Shown: positions 46,587 to 59,000 of the stretch, piece by piece
Layout of the letters: each line of letters opens with the position of its first letter
Position numbering within the stretch: position 1 is the stretch's first letter
Assembly (NCBI GenBank): GCA_963922205.1
Contig: CAWUHX010000162.1
Span: 372,001 to 436,000 of the forward strand
Direction: 5' to 3'
From: Romanomermis culicivorax
Lineage: Eukaryota > Nematoda > Enoplea > Mermithida > Mermithidae
Length of the DNA stretch: 64,000 bases
Translations under genes and position numbers: made by a program
Notes under the pieces: model-generated
Told to the model about the DNA's origin: nothing
The model's input: only the letters and a program-made list of their open reading frames with translations
The model's database searches: none

Positions 46587-47132
46587 AGAAGCACTGTTTT
46601 TTCCACCAAATCGGTGTTTTCAGCGGAAAAAGTATAGAAATGCGAAATCATTTTGAGCTCTTGATTGCTGGTCCGATTTTTGAATTTTATTTTCATTTGT
46701 TTCAATATGATTTTGTATTTTGTCGGAAAATAGAAAAACGTTTCGCACTTATTCAGTCTGGTGCATTTTGATGAGTTTTTTAGGAGTTAAAAATCGGATT
46801 TTTTTGTAAAAAGATGTATTCTGGCAAAAAAAACTGGTTTTTTGGCAATTTTCCCTTTTTACCATTTCAGGATGGAATGTTTGGGGTAGGCGGTTTTACC
46901 CCCACTTTACCACCTATGTGTTTCCCTTCTCTAATCAATCTGTTTTGCTCGACAGATATCCAACATCGCATAAAAAGAATTCCGGTATTTTGGATTCCAA
47001 AATTTTGAATTTTCGCCAACTCCACTCTTCAAATTTTGATCGCATCACATGACTTTCCAAATATTCTGTCATCTATTTTCCGCATGTGTATGTATCACGA
47101 TTCAAGTTGTAACAAGATTTTAGCCTGAAAAT
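46587..47132. other. Repeat-derived sequence upstream of EBP2
   Basis: Includes the GGCGGTTTTACCCCCACTTT tail that resembles the end of the G-rich dispersed repeat (46,880-46,915). The last ~100 bp presumably holds the EBP2 promoter and 5' leader; no TATA box is evident. Confidence 0.45.
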
Positions 47133-49435
47133 ATGTCCATTCGTCACTTGCGTATGTTTAGAGAGTCTGACGTTACGAAATTTCGTCTAATGGTCGAAAT
47201 TATAGAACTAAAAAGTAACCCCATCAAAGCCGAATTCATGAAAAATTCGATCAGGCAACCTGATTTGGTCGGAGACGATGATAGCGATGGAGCGGGATTT
47301 TCTTCGGCTTCAGATGAAGACGATTATGACTCAGACAGAGAGGTTAGAGCGTTAAAAACAAACACGAGAAAATTGATTAACATCACTTGCGACCATCTCT
47401 GAAAGCATCGACTATATAAAATTACATTTTTATTGTATCAGTTTAAAGTTGTAACTGTTACTGTTATATTATTGTTTGACCGTCTAATTATGCTGAAGCA
47501 TAGTACATTTTTCTCGTGACAAACTCTGCTTTTGTTCATTTCGTGCATTTAATTTATCATTGTTTTCTCTTTTTAGCTCCAGGTGGCTTTCGAGAAAGGC
47601 TACATTAAACCGGGATTGAACGTTGTTCAAGAGGTTGTGAAGAAGAAATGGATAAATAACGTAGTACGTTTTCCCGCCACGTGAGGTTCTGCGGAGTTTT
47701 CTTAACGTCCAAAAATTTTTAGAGCGCAATGAAATCTAAATTGAGTGAATTCAAGAAAGATCTCGATTGGATTGAAAGAATGGATGTAACGGTCGAGAGG
47801 CCAATCGATGAGGAAGAATCAGCCATAGCAGAAAATGATTTCAAGCGGGAAGTTAGTTTGTAAGTCGGTTTTTGTTAATTAACTAACTCAGTCTGCCATT
47901 TTTCGTTGCATAACATTTCTTAGAAAATTTTAATTGGGATCAGTATTGCTCAAAGCTAGTTTACTGAGCTGGCTTTCTTATCTAGTTATCCAAATGTCAG
48001 TGACCTTTCCAGTCGAATCTTCCTATGCTTCTTATGCGGCAATCTATCAACTACATTCTCAGTTTCTTTTCAGCGTTAAGCAGGCTCAAGCTGCGCTGGC
48101 CGAAACTTTACCCAAATTACATAAACTAAACATAGTTACTAAGCGACCTGAAGATTATTTCGCCGAAATGTTTAAATCTGATGAACACATGAAGAAAGTA
48201 AACTAAATAATGCTCATAAAGTTTAATAATTTATTGCTTTACTGCATGAAGGTTCGATCTAACTTGCTAAATTTGCAAGTTTCGAAACAAAAGTCCGAAG
48301 CTGCGCGTCGATTTAGGGAGGAAAAAAAATTTGCGGTCAGGATACAGAAGGAAGTAGTTTCTGAACGACAGCAAGAGAAAAAGATGCTTTCCGATGCCGT
48401 TAGAAAGCACAAAAAAGGTAGTTGAGCGCATTGATAATAAAAAACTAATAGTTTCTCCTTTTGCTCATTCTTCTTTCAAAGTATTTTTGTCATTTTTCAA
48501 GCTGTCACTATGTAATTTTGAATTCTGTATGCAGATATTTTTGCTTGTCTCTTAGATTTTTGATGAAGTAGAAGAAGGTCGTCACTTCATAAATGTGTTT
48601 TTTCTACAGGGATGAAAGATCAATTTGAAAGAATTATCGGTGAAAACGCTGACCCAGAGAAGAGACGGTAAAGCATTAAAATTATTAGAAGATCGTATTC
48701 AGAAATATGAGGATATCGATTGTTTATATCCTCATAATGAAGATGTACAAACTGACTGAAATCACGGTTTGTTTATTATAAAATGCTTCTAAATCCAAAA
48801 AATAGGCTCACAAATTTTCAGTGCCACGCGACGAACGGTTCAGCAGAAAATTGTAAAAATCCAACATACTTCTTTCTTTCCACGTTTATAATTTAGAAGC
48901 ATTCTAAGATAAACAGGTTATAGGCCTTTAGTCAATCGCACTGCAGTGTCTCATAATATTGACAATATTTTCTATAAAATTGTCTTACATCGGGATAGTA
49001 GGAAATGCAGTCTTGTTCATGAATTGTTCATCGCCGTCTCTAAACTATCAAAAGATTTCAAATGATGTATTTTGTAGCAGTTTTGTGATTTGCGCATATG
49101 TATAGCTGGTCTGACGTCAGCACGAATGCATCAATCCACGACAAATTACTGCTCATACAGCTCTATGAATAAGACGTTTTCCAAGCAATCATCTTTCTGA
49201 CTTTCTGATTTTTTTGAGGAAAAATCAAAAACGTGCTCTCAAAGACGCTAAATATGGTCACGGTGGTCGAAAGAAACGCGCTAAATCGAATACGGCTCAA
49301 AGTTCCGCCGATATGTCCTCATACGATTCGTCCGTATTTTCTAAGCATAGAAGGAGCAACAACAGAAACGTGAATAAAAAGCAAAAACAACGTCCGGGTA
49401 AGAACAGGCGGGCCAAAATGAAGAAACGAAAGTGA
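47133..49435 (+). CDS. EBP2: rRNA-processing protein EBP2 (EBNA1BP2 homologue), 7 exons, 331 aa
   Basis: Exons: 47133-47342, 47577-47660, 47723-47859, 48074-48197, 48252-48417, 48610-48667, 49219-49435. All have GT-AG ends and matching phases; total 996 nt with ATG and TGA. EBP2-family signatures run in order: acidic N-terminus (DEDDYDSDRE), FEKGYIKPGLNVV, NDFKRE, KQAQAAL, KRPEDYFAEMFKSD, the basic coiled region SEAARRFREEKKFAVRIQ with RQQEKK, KYGHGGRKKRAKSNT, and a very basic end RPGKNRRAKMKKRK. EBP2 is a nucleolar factor for 60S subunit assembly and 27S pre-rRNA processing (established). Length is close to the human protein (about 306 aa). An AATAAA lies 270 bp downstream. The gene appears intact. 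Confidence 0.93.
48782..48908. mobile_element. MITE in EBP2 intron 6
   Basis: The ends are inverted: AATGCTTCTAAAT at the left and ATTTAGAAGCATT at the right. Related copies with the variant ATGCTTCCAAAT lie at about 50,608-50,825 and 53,330-53,525, sharing GCTCACAAATTTCCAGT and AAATC-rich interiors. Length about 127 bp, no coding capacity. Confidence 0.7.
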
Positions 49436-49863
49436 AAATGCGTTTTCTATGGAATGTAAAAACTGATGTTTTCCAGTAAACGACCCGAACGTTTATGCCT
49501 GATAAAACTTAATTCAGCTGCTGTCCGAGTTCAGACTCCAGGGGAACACGAATACAAATGTTTTAGTTCTTCATTTATATTACTCAACATTAATCATAAA
49601 CATAACTAAAGTTGACGATGCGTGATGAAATATTTGCAAAATCAGAAACAGTATATCGTACGTAAAATTATCGGAACATTGCGTGATGAAAAACGACGGT
49701 TATCAATAAAAAAGGCACAGGAAAAATGCACTGAAGAACACTTTTTAGGAACATGACAATTTTAGGACGTATCGAAGCAACTTAAATCAAAAAAATGGAA
49801 ACTGTATAATGGGAAATTCAAATTATTTTCCTACAACTCCAGCTTTAGCTAGACCCGTATTTT

Positions 49864-50202
49864 TTACAAATTACGACGGAGGCCATTAGTCGGAAATGCT
49901 AGATGCTGTTGGTGAGGCGGTACCGGTAAAAACGGCCAGGCGTTCGGGTAGGATCGCGGCGGCGGCCAAGACTGCATCGCCGGGAACGGTACCGGCACGT
50001 AAACCGGAACAAAAACAGTCCGCGGCGGGGCATTATTTGGGGGGAAATTCAATCCGTCGATCGGCGGTATGGCGGGGAATACGACGGGCGGCCTCAAATG
50101 CCTGCCTGACATTGCCGGAAAAAGAGGCGCGGCGAAATTCGAGGGTGCCGTAGCGCTGAGAGGCCTGCCGATTACAGGGTAGGATTGCGAAAAAACGACG
50201 TT
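49864..50202 (-). CDS. Terminal exon of a proline-rich protein, converging on EBP2
   Basis: Open from an AG acceptor at 50,203-50,204 (ATTTCAG) to TAA at 49,864, about 112 codons. It is distinctly G+C-rich. The protein is Pro/Ala/Phe-rich: PVIGRPLSATAPSNFAAPLF, VVFPAIPPIDGLNFPPNN, VFVPVYVPVPFPA and PVPPHQQHLAFP. There is no domain; such tails occur in RNA-binding and cytoskeletal proteins. Upstream exons were not found; the next 500 bp is transposon-derived. Its 3' end faces the EBP2 3' end about 430 bp away. Confidence 0.6.
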   Translation of the reverse strand, partial: NVVFSQSYPVIGRPLSATAPSNFAAPLFPAMSGRHLRPPVVFPAIPPIDGLNFPPNNAPPRTVFVPVYVPVPFPAMQSWPPPRSYPNAWPFLPVPPHQQHLAFPTNGLRRNL

Positions 50203-51665
50203 CTGAAATAAGAAGGGAATTACAAACTAACCAAAATTTAAAGCTCATATATATCAAATCAAAATTTTCAGTTAAACGAAGCGTGGGTCGAGTAAAGCTG
50301 CTAATTTGCGACTCGACGGTTTTCCCACGGAAAAAAACTTACACTAAAACAATTATTCGAACGCTTTTCAAGACTGGTTTTTGATCATCATGCTTTTCCA
50401 TAATAAAGTCTCAATTCCAAAATGTGGAGCGATAAAAGCTTTCCCGAGATACGAACTAGGGTCTTGCACGGGCGGCCCACTGCCACGCTCATGAACGAGC
50501 CGGGCCGTGCTTGGGCCGGGGAAAAAGTCAGTGGGTCGTGGGCTGTGGTGAAAAATTTTTTAAGCGCCTTGTGGTCCAGAGCATGAATGAATATAGTCTG
50601 TTTTTTATAAAATGCTTCCAAATAGAAAAGTGACGCAAATCAGTTCTGTCGTTAAAATCGTTTACATATAGCTCTTACTGTAAAATTTTTCACCCGAAAA
50701 ATTGTCGAAGTTTAGGTCATTATGCTCACAAATTTCCAGTCCTATATGATATATTGTTTATCAGCAAATCGTGAAAATCTGAAATACCACTTGCTTTCCA
50801 TTTTCATTATTTAGGAGCAATTGTAGAAAAACAGACTATAGTCAGTGGATACATTAAAAATTCATTTCTAGTCAGATTTACTGTATGTCATGTTACTTGA
50901 TTAAATTTTGATTCGTTTAATCATCTGCACTGCATTGAGCCCATGATGTGACACTCGACAGGTGCTCCCAATGTGAGCTTCCAATCCAGTGGAATCTTTT
51001 GAATTTATGCTTTTTGTATCCAAGGCAAGACTGTATTTGTCAGTTTGGCAGACTTCCAAGCTATATAAAATAATACATTATCATTGATGTTTCTCAAATT
51101 TGATGTGCTATTCTATTTGATGTTTGTTTTACACACAGAAGTTTTTTTCTATAAATGAATACCTCAATCTAATGAGGTAATGAGGTATTCACACACTTGT
51201 TCCGAGGGCATGTGTTTCAAGTGTCAAAAGGAATATGCCTAGTTATTAGGTGTTTTTCATATATTTCTTCTTCCTTCTTCAATGATAGTGCTTTGAAAGA
51301 CGATGAACCAGCATCTCAAATTTACAGATCATTACCGACAGACAACCCTATAGGGGGGTGTGAGGGGGGTATTACCCATACCTAAAGTCCTAAAAATTTA
51401 TCACTGAGTGCCTAATTTTCAAATAAAATGAGGTGTTTAGTGGACATTTAGCTACACTATGTTCAACTTTATCCCTACCTGAAAAATCTGACCTTGGGGA
51501 CCTCTGATTATCGAGATCATTCAAAATAATCTGCAGAATCATATGTATGTTATTGATAAACATTAGCTTGACGGAACAATTACTTTATTGTGTCCCTTTT
51601 TTGGATGCAACTGCTGCAAAAGAACGCCATTACTGCCTTTAGTTCTATTATGTTTTCAATCAATC
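50203..51665. repeat. Repeat-derived sequence, including a MITE at 50,608-50,825
   Basis: 50,440-50,560 is a G+C-rich transposon-tip-like segment (CACGGGCGGCCCAC, GGGCCGTGCTTGGGCC). 50,608-50,825 is a MITE of the ATGCTTCYAAAT family, with the inverted end TATTTAGGAGCAAT. 51,340-51,385 has a G-run tip (TATAGGGGGGTGTGAGG). No gene is supported. Confidence 0.6.
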
Positions 51666-51671
51666 GTCGAC

Positions 51672-52036
51672 AGTAAAGGCCATGCTATACGTCGACGGCC
51701 GGCGCCGGCCGTCACTGTTAGGAGTATAGCAGCTCATAGCCGGCGCCGGTTTCAAGCTGCTATACTTCGTCTTTTTGATGACGGACGGCGCCGGTTGTCA
51801 ATTTCGATTCAATCGAAATCTCTGAACCGTCGCGTATGTTATAACATATGAATTATGGTGCAAAAAATGCATCTTGGTGTTTTATCATTTTTCCATGGTT
51901 TGCAGTAGGTATCTCACGGCCGGCACCGGATGAAGTATAGCAGCAAAAATTTGCAACCGGTGACGGCCGGCGCCGGTTTAAAAATATTTCATCCAGCCTC
52001 GAGCGGCGCCGGCCGTCGAAGTAAAGCACGGCCTTA
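51672..52036. mobile_element. G+C-rich MITE built on GGCCGGCGCCGGCC
   Basis: The inverted ends match over about 40 bp: left TAAAGGCCATGCTATACGTC then GACGGCCGGCGCCG; right, on the other strand, TAAGGCCGTGCTTTACTTC then GACGGCCGGCGCCG. The interior holds further copies of CCGGCGCCGG and of GAAGTATAGCAGC / GCTGCTATACTTC in both orientations. The G+C content is extreme for this window. The flanks suggest a TA/TTAA-type target but the duplication is not exact. Confidence 0.75.
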
Positions 52037-53329
52037 ATAGTGGCTATCCTCCCATACAAAGGTTACAACCATTGCAATCACTCTAAAACAAATTTCAATT
52101 TTCTGCATTTAAAATTACTAACCTCCATAAAGCAGCATTGTTATTGCAGCCAGAATGTAAAAAATAATCCATGCTATTCTAGAACATGTGTAATCTTACC
52201 ACGTCGCTTATGATCCTATGAGCAAAACTGCTGTTGAAAGCTTTTCAAAAAGTACTCACCTGCTGAATAAACTATGTTAATATTCCCCGATTATCGAAAA
52301 ATTCGAAATTGGCAATATTTTGGATTGGCAGAAAAGGAATCAAATAAATTTCCACGAATGGGGTTGCTACATGAAGAATTTTATCGATTCCAGTTCCAAC
52401 TACTGCTAATGCAGAGTATACACGCACATGGGGGTGGACATATTGATTGACTTACTGTAGATTCATATTGATTGACTTACTGCAGATTCTGCTTCTAGAA
52501 TTGATCAAGGAGAAGATGAAGGGAAATTAGAAAGAGATGAAAATAAAGACTTCATAAGAATGAAAATGCTGCTGCCGTTAAACGGTTTTTCTGGATAAAG
52601 CTTATTTGATTCCGAAGGAGTAACATTAAAACTTTTTAAAACAGCAGGCCTAGCGAATATTTCAACATATTTACCTAATTTAGATATAATAATTTGCTGG
52701 CTGGATCCTTTGTTTTGGACACCATGGAAGAAAAAAGTCTTATCCCACCCCTGTCCTTGCCGACCCCCAGTAGAATTTCTATGCTGTGCTAGGGGTGTGC
52801 GCGAGATTGAAAAACTTGTTCGCTTCCCGCCCGCATTACCTTAAACCAATCCCACTCCCGCCGCTGGCCAGGTCTTCCCGTTCCACATTCCCGCGGGATA
52901 ATAATCTATTCAGACTTTTCATATAACATGATTTATATTAGGATATTAGGGATGGGACGGGTATCCGAGTCCGAGACCTCGGGTATCCAAGCATTTTTTC
53001 AAGTCCGAGTCCAGCCTGCCAAGAATTTCAAGTCCGAGTCGGACCTGTCAAAAATAAATTGAGTAAAAAATTAAAGTTTTAGAGTTCGATCGAACTCTAA
53101 TCTATAAGCATTGCCGAACAAATTCTCCAGCAAACTATCTAAGAGCATAATGACTGAATTACAAATGGGAAATTGACACTTGAGTCCTGTATGATGACAA
53201 GTGAGAGCCCAAAAAAGATATTGATCTTTACAGGGCGAAGCGGCTTGAAAAGTTTTAGGGTATTGACATTCTGTGACGCTGGACAATTAATTTTTCGAAC
53301 ATTTATTTCAAGAATTCTAGTCTGTTTTT
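52037..53329. other. No gene; transposon tip near 52,944-53,050
   Basis: A GGGATGGGACGGGTATCCG start followed by three CAAGTCCGAGTC units (52,944-53,045) looks like the end of a DNA transposon. Two copies of ATTGATTGACTTACTG lie at 52,441-52,490. Otherwise AT-rich with no supported coding sequence. Confidence 0.5.
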
Positions 53330-53525
53330 CATAAAATGCTTCCAAATAAAAAAGTGACACAAATCACTACTATCGTCAAAATCGTTTACATAGAGATCTT
53401 ACTCTAAAATTTTCCACTCGAAAAATTGTTGAGAGTTAAATAAATATGCTCACAAATTTCCAGTCCTATATGGTCAGGTCAGAAAGTCGTGAAAATCTGA
53501 AATACTACTTGCTTGTTTAGAAGTC
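53330..53525. mobile_element. MITE of the ATGCTTCYAAAT family
   Basis: Direct copy of 50,608-50,825 over AAAATGCTTCCAAATA, AGTGAC and ATCGTTTACATA, then GCTCACAAATTTCCAGTCC. The right end is diverged. Confidence 0.65.
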
Positions 53526-53609
53526 GTAATTTCTAGAATTTTATTATTTGAAAAATTTTAAAACCATTAATTTATTTGTAAACTATCAAGAACTTGGCCG
53601 AAAAGATAT

Positions 53610-54060
53610 GTGTAGGAAAAGTAGAAATTTCAGAAAACTACTTCCCTGAAGTTTTTGAATAGATTTTACGTTGAGAAAGGAATAATCGCTTCAAAACGTT
53701 TAGAGACTTGATGTAATGATCTCTCTCAAAAAATGTGTCAAGGAAAAAATGTGAATTTTAATTAAATATCAAGATAAAATATTGAAGAGTACCAGTTAAA
53801 ACATGAGATAACACGTTTAAGATGATGAAAATTATTATAGATTAAGTGATAAGTGAAGGTAGACATGTTAAAAGCCGCGCCTGAGCTGGGTAATACATAA
53901 TAATGACTATTAACGTTATAACCGGCGCGAAGCGCCGAAATTTTTTGACATTATGACCTAAAATGCACCAAAATGCATTTTTTCTGTATCCGATTCCCAA
54001 AAATTTTTACCCTTTTCCGAATTTCCCCCCCCCAAAAAGCACGATTTGGGGACAAAACAG
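53610..54060. repeat. Dispersed repeat with CCGGCGCGAAGCGCCG hairpin
   Basis: Inverted counterpart of 42,190-42,680. The hairpin at 53,920-53,940 is the best-preserved CGCGAAGCGC copy outside the first 4 kb. Confidence 0.75.
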
Positions 54061-54512
54061 TGCCTGTTACAACACAACAATAGTTATCATAGGAAGAAAG
54101 CAAATCAAATGTGTAATTCAATATTAAATTTGAACGGATTTATAGTTTTTTGACTAGACATTTTCAAGTCTTTAAATAAGAAAAATCACTGATTTTAAAA
54201 GTTTACAATCAATGACTGACACATTATAGAAGAGTATATGTGATCAAACAAATGACTCAAACAATTCTGCACCAGTGCAGAAATCACAAAAAAATTCTGC
54301 ACGAAGCCTAAAAAGTCTGCCCTGTGCAGAAAAAAAACATTGGCTATAAACAAATTAATTCTCTCAATATAGATTTAAAAATTTAAAAACTATTCAATAA
54401 AATCATTCACGGTTTTAGGATCGAACTGCCTCGTAAATATGTGTTTCAGGTGGTTGGCAACAGTGTTGCTAGGTTGAAAAAATATAAAGCCCTGAATTGA
54501 AAAATAAGGGAT

Positions 54513-55282
54513 CACGTCAATTTGGCGTATGACAATTTGGCGTACGACAATTTGGCGTATGCCAATTTGGCGTATATGACACTTTGGCATATATCTGTCC
54601 GCCTAGGACACTGTTGAAACAACGGCCGGCCAAAAGTAATAAAATTTTATGACCTTGTTTATGAGAATATTATAAAAAGATGACGGTAGAGAAAGAAAAA
54701 ATAATCAGACACCCAAAGGTAACTGGTCATTGCATAGTTCTATGGTCTGTTGTCGATTGCTGGTTTAAAATGTCGCGCTTCTTGCTTACTGAGAAAGGAC
54801 GGAAAAAATTAATTTTTGACGGTAATTTAAAAATACCTGCAAAGGCTTGATTTGATTTTTTTTGTAAAAAAAATTAATTTTTTACGTGGCATTGCTTATA
54901 ATTTGGCTTGAATTTATTAATGTATTTTCATTTTGTGGAACACTTCTTCGTTAAACTTTTTCACTAAAAAAGTTTTCTGTCATTGGATGCGTGGGGAGAT
55001 AACACAAGGTTTAAAAAAAATTCGTTTTAAGAGACATGAAAATTCGAATTTAATATGCATACCACCTACAAAATAAATTTATAACATTTCAAATTTTTAA
55101 ATTCGACTACTAATTTTTTTAAAATCTAATGTTTAATTTGAAACCGAATTTTCACATTTCAATTTTTCACTTAGCCAAACGCCAAACGACTACGTACATA
55201 CACTAAATTGACACATTACGCCAAATTGACATATACGCCAAATTGACTTACACGCCAAATTGGCATACGCCAAATTGACGTG
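54513..55282. mobile_element. 770-bp element with inverted minisatellite ends
   Basis: The left end has four head-to-tail units of about 15 bp based on CAATTTGGCGTATG. The right end has four to five of the complement (CATACGCCAAATTG). The outermost match is CACGTCAATTTGGCGTATG on both sides. The interior is AT-rich and non-coding. This architecture resembles fold-back elements whose termini expand by tandem duplication. The minus-strand frame at 54,390-54,590 is simply the repeat translated (repeated IRQI). Confidence 0.75.
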
Positions 55283-55539
55283 GACATGAAAAAATTAAAA
55301 ACCCTAAACGAAAATCATTAATTCTTGAAATGAATTGTGATCCACGAGTGATGTCACTCAAAAATCAATGTCGGCTCAGCTAAGTTATCATCAGTTGTTG
55401 GAAAAATGCTACTATCATTCATGACAATGTTACAAAGATCGCTCCACGTGTTGAAATAGAGCAGTTTATGCCTTCACATACCATTTACGGACCACACCCC
55501 GAAAAATGTCGATCCCGACCCTTTTTTTCTTGGAATCGG

Positions 55540-56000
55540 GAATGACCAGTTCCGAACAAGATCAGAAAATGAAGCTATGCGGGACCATACATATAATTGG
55601 GGGGAGTGCTATGGGAACCCCCCCCCCCAGAAATCGTCGACCATATGCCTAGCCATTGGGCGGCCGCCCCCCAGGATTTTCCAATCCTATGGCTAGCCAT
55701 AGGGTAGCCCTAGGGACTCCCATACTTCTGGTCCGAAAAATCTCAATTTTTTGATGAAAAGTGTCAATTTTTGAACAAAAAATGGTCAAAAACGTCAATT
55801 TTCTCGGCGCTTCGCGAAATAAATACATTTTTTATCATTTTTAGACAAAAATTACTATTTTTTAAACTGTTTTTCTGACTTTTTTCGTGAAAAAATCGAA
55901 TTTTTTTCCTTCAGAGACCCCCCCAAAATTTTGGGAATTACTGACCCCCGGCCCAAAAAAAGTGGCCCAACCCCCCCCCCCCCAGGCCTCGTGGCTCCGT
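55540..56000. repeat. C/G-homopolymer repeat block
   Basis: Bounded by C-runs at 55,619-55,628 and 55,971-55,983, with TATGGCTAGCCATAGGG palindromic sequence and a GGCGCTTCGCG hairpin. It belongs to the same loose family as 34,905-35,330. Confidence 0.65.
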
Positions 56001-56032
56001 TACATGTATGTGCGGGACTATTCAAAGTTTTA

Positions 56033-59000
56033 CTAGTGCGAGCTCACCTGATGTGGAGTCGGAGAGCAAAAGCTTGGCATAAACGTGCTCTTCGTATTTG
56101 GAAAATCTAGAAAATTTCAATTAGATAAAGATAGTTAAAATAAATTAACCAAATTTTACCGGCAACGGTTAACGTTTTGTCCAAATCCATGCTCAACTCG
56201 ACGATTTGCTCTTGACACCTAAAAACGGTACAATAAAAGAGCTTACAGCAAGCAGCCTTTGCACAGTTGTTTCAGGCGAATAGCTATTTAAGTCAGGTAT
56301 TCTTCATCAAGCCAAATTCTAAAAATTTTTGCAGACTATCACAGCGCATTAACTTCCAAAAGGTAGACACCGAGATAACTAAAAAAGTAGGTTTAATTCA
56401 GTTCATAATTTTCGCAAAATGTAAACACAGTAAGGAAAATGATGAATTTCTTCATGACATTAAGGAGGCCAAAATCACAGGAACAACAACATGTCTATCC
56501 GCTTTTAATTTGTATAGAACTGTGTCGGCGCCCAAATCTACGACGTTATTAATTTTGATGATTTAACAAGGGTTGTTTGTTTCTTTGCCCGGACTAAATG
56601 AAACAATTTTTCCCGTCGAATACAGTAATAAGCTTATAGTGTTGAACTTGATTTATTCGATGCGATGCATCCGCCATTTCAAAAATAATCGAGTATATAG
56701 CTGATATTATCTGGAGCTACTGACTCAATTATTAATTATTAAAAGCGTGATTAGAATGCTGAAGAAATATGACAAACACTGGTTAGCTTGGTTTTGATTT
56801 CATTGGGACATTACAAGATTGATGTCGCCTAAATATATCAGGAATTCCAGGAACATTAGAATTAGAATCGTGAGTGATTAATGGGATTATTTTCAGTCGA
56901 TTATTGACGAAGATATACTTTTTTGGAGGCAGCCCAATCTGAGTGAAGACTACTACTTGAGATATATTTAATTAAGACGAAGTCAACATTATAAGAAAAG
57001 TAATGCAAGTTCGGTCAGTAGCAACATTGAAAAATGTGGAACACAGCAAAATCAATTGTTTAGAATGTTACGATGATTTGAGGCTTAACAATACGTCTAT
57101 CAAAATCTATGTCAAAATGCCTCATTTCAAATAATGATAGACATTAGGCAACTTTGTTTACCTTGAGTTGGCGTTACTCTTAAGCGAAAAAGGTTGAGCT
57201 TTGACGCTCAATAGCGACGGAATAGGTGGCTGCGGAGGCGATTCGGCCACATCCGAGCTAAATTCTATGGAACTGGTACTTTGTGCTAAAGTGGGCGGAT
57301 GTTCCTCGGGCGGAGACATTCGGCTATCAGTTATCGTCGCATTTGATACGCCGTAACCGCCATCTATCAATCTTTGATTTACATCCACAATATCGTCGTC
57401 CGAATATATATACAATGTCACTGAGGCGCATTTATCTTTACTCTAAACAACTCGGATGGAATGCAATTCTATACAAACATATGTCAATTGGAAACATCAA
57501 GCAATTTCATTATTTATCCCTGTCGGGAAGAAAATTCTGAATAAGGCATGACGTTGAGGCAGGTTTAGAAGAGCACGAAAGTGAACATAACGTTACTTAC
57601 TCGTTTTTCATTGATAGAAGCACTAATAATTTTAGCATTGGATACAAGTCCTAGGAATCGATCTTCTGTACTAATGAGCTAAAGAGTGAAAGAAAGAAGA
57701 AAATAAAATGAAGCATTATACAACAAAACCGAGAAGAATGTCAACGGAAAACTGTATTTATTCGAGCATTCAATAAAACTCCAACACAATTTTACGTTCA
57801 AATTTTTCAGTTACTTATCGAAAACGGAAAATTCCCTAACCACAACTTCGCCGTTACCCTCAGAAAAAATACCTGTGATTGGGGTGGTCGAACACCATGC
57901 AAAGAAAATTCTACGGCGCCTGCTGGCATGGATTCGTCGACAAATTTTTCTTTCAAGAGACGCAAATTTGAGGAGCAGACGAAGTCAATGCGTCCCTCGT
58001 CCAGAAGGAAGACCTGATTAACAAAATATTATTAAAAATCCTGGAAGCTAAAAAATATGAATAAACCGTCGTTATTTCCAAAAATCAATTTAACGGCAAT
58101 ATTTTGCATAAATTTTAAACAGGCATGAAAATTTTTCGTGTTACTTCCATCAACAGTCAACAATTTGAATTTTCCCCGTTGATTATTTGAGAGTTAATGT
58201 CTATAAGAATCACCTGGGCACCATTACCGAGGGCGATGGCCTAAAAAGTCCTGAATTTTACATATGTTGTTCAGTTTTCGACACTGATTATTATAATAAC
58301 GATCATTTTATACAAGAGACATTTCTAACGATGTTTGCAAAAAAATTTCAAAAATTTTCATAAAACAGCAAAAATGGTTGATACTGCATTTTCATGTAAT
58401 GTTCAGTCAGTTCGTACTATATTTTGTTCGGGTTTTTTAATGATGAAGCAAATATTGCACTAAAACTATATGTCATATTCAAGGCAGAAAGCTGTTTGTT
58501 AATTTTTTCATTAACAAACTAACGCGGAAACTTCAAGATTTACCTATTAAAATTTCACACATTTTGGCCGACAGTAATCCAGATGGGTTCAGGCCGAACT
58601 CCAAATTTTTTTCAGCTTGATGAGCAACCCTTCAAAGAGTAAAAAATTATGAAAATAAAAGTACCGTTCATAGAGCCACACTTCAAAGTACCCCGTGTGA
58701 ACAGTAAATCAAGATCGAGCGTTACATGATTTGGTAGCTACAATAATTAGTCGACTATTCCATAAAGTGGCTGTGAAGATCAGTAAGAAAGGAATCCTTT
58801 TGCACATATCAACTATAATCGAGTGCCAAGGCGATTATCTCTCATGTACGTTTGTCCACATGTACTCGTCCAGCAGGACAGTGCAGCTGCATCAGCCACA
58901 TTAGAAGACAGTGGAGGTTTAAAAGCCCCATGTCCAGCACGCAACCATAAGATCAAATAATGCTGTGTGCTACAAGTCGGTAGAAACATTAGCTTCTACA

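Noticed and set aside
48782..50825. Possible CRISPR-like or satellite array of ATGCTTCYAAAT copies
   Set aside because: Only a few copies, far apart and with inverted ends. They are individual MITEs, and the genome is eukaryotic.
54390..54590. Minus-strand frame with repeated IRQI
   Set aside because: It is the CAATTTGGCGTATG minisatellite translated.
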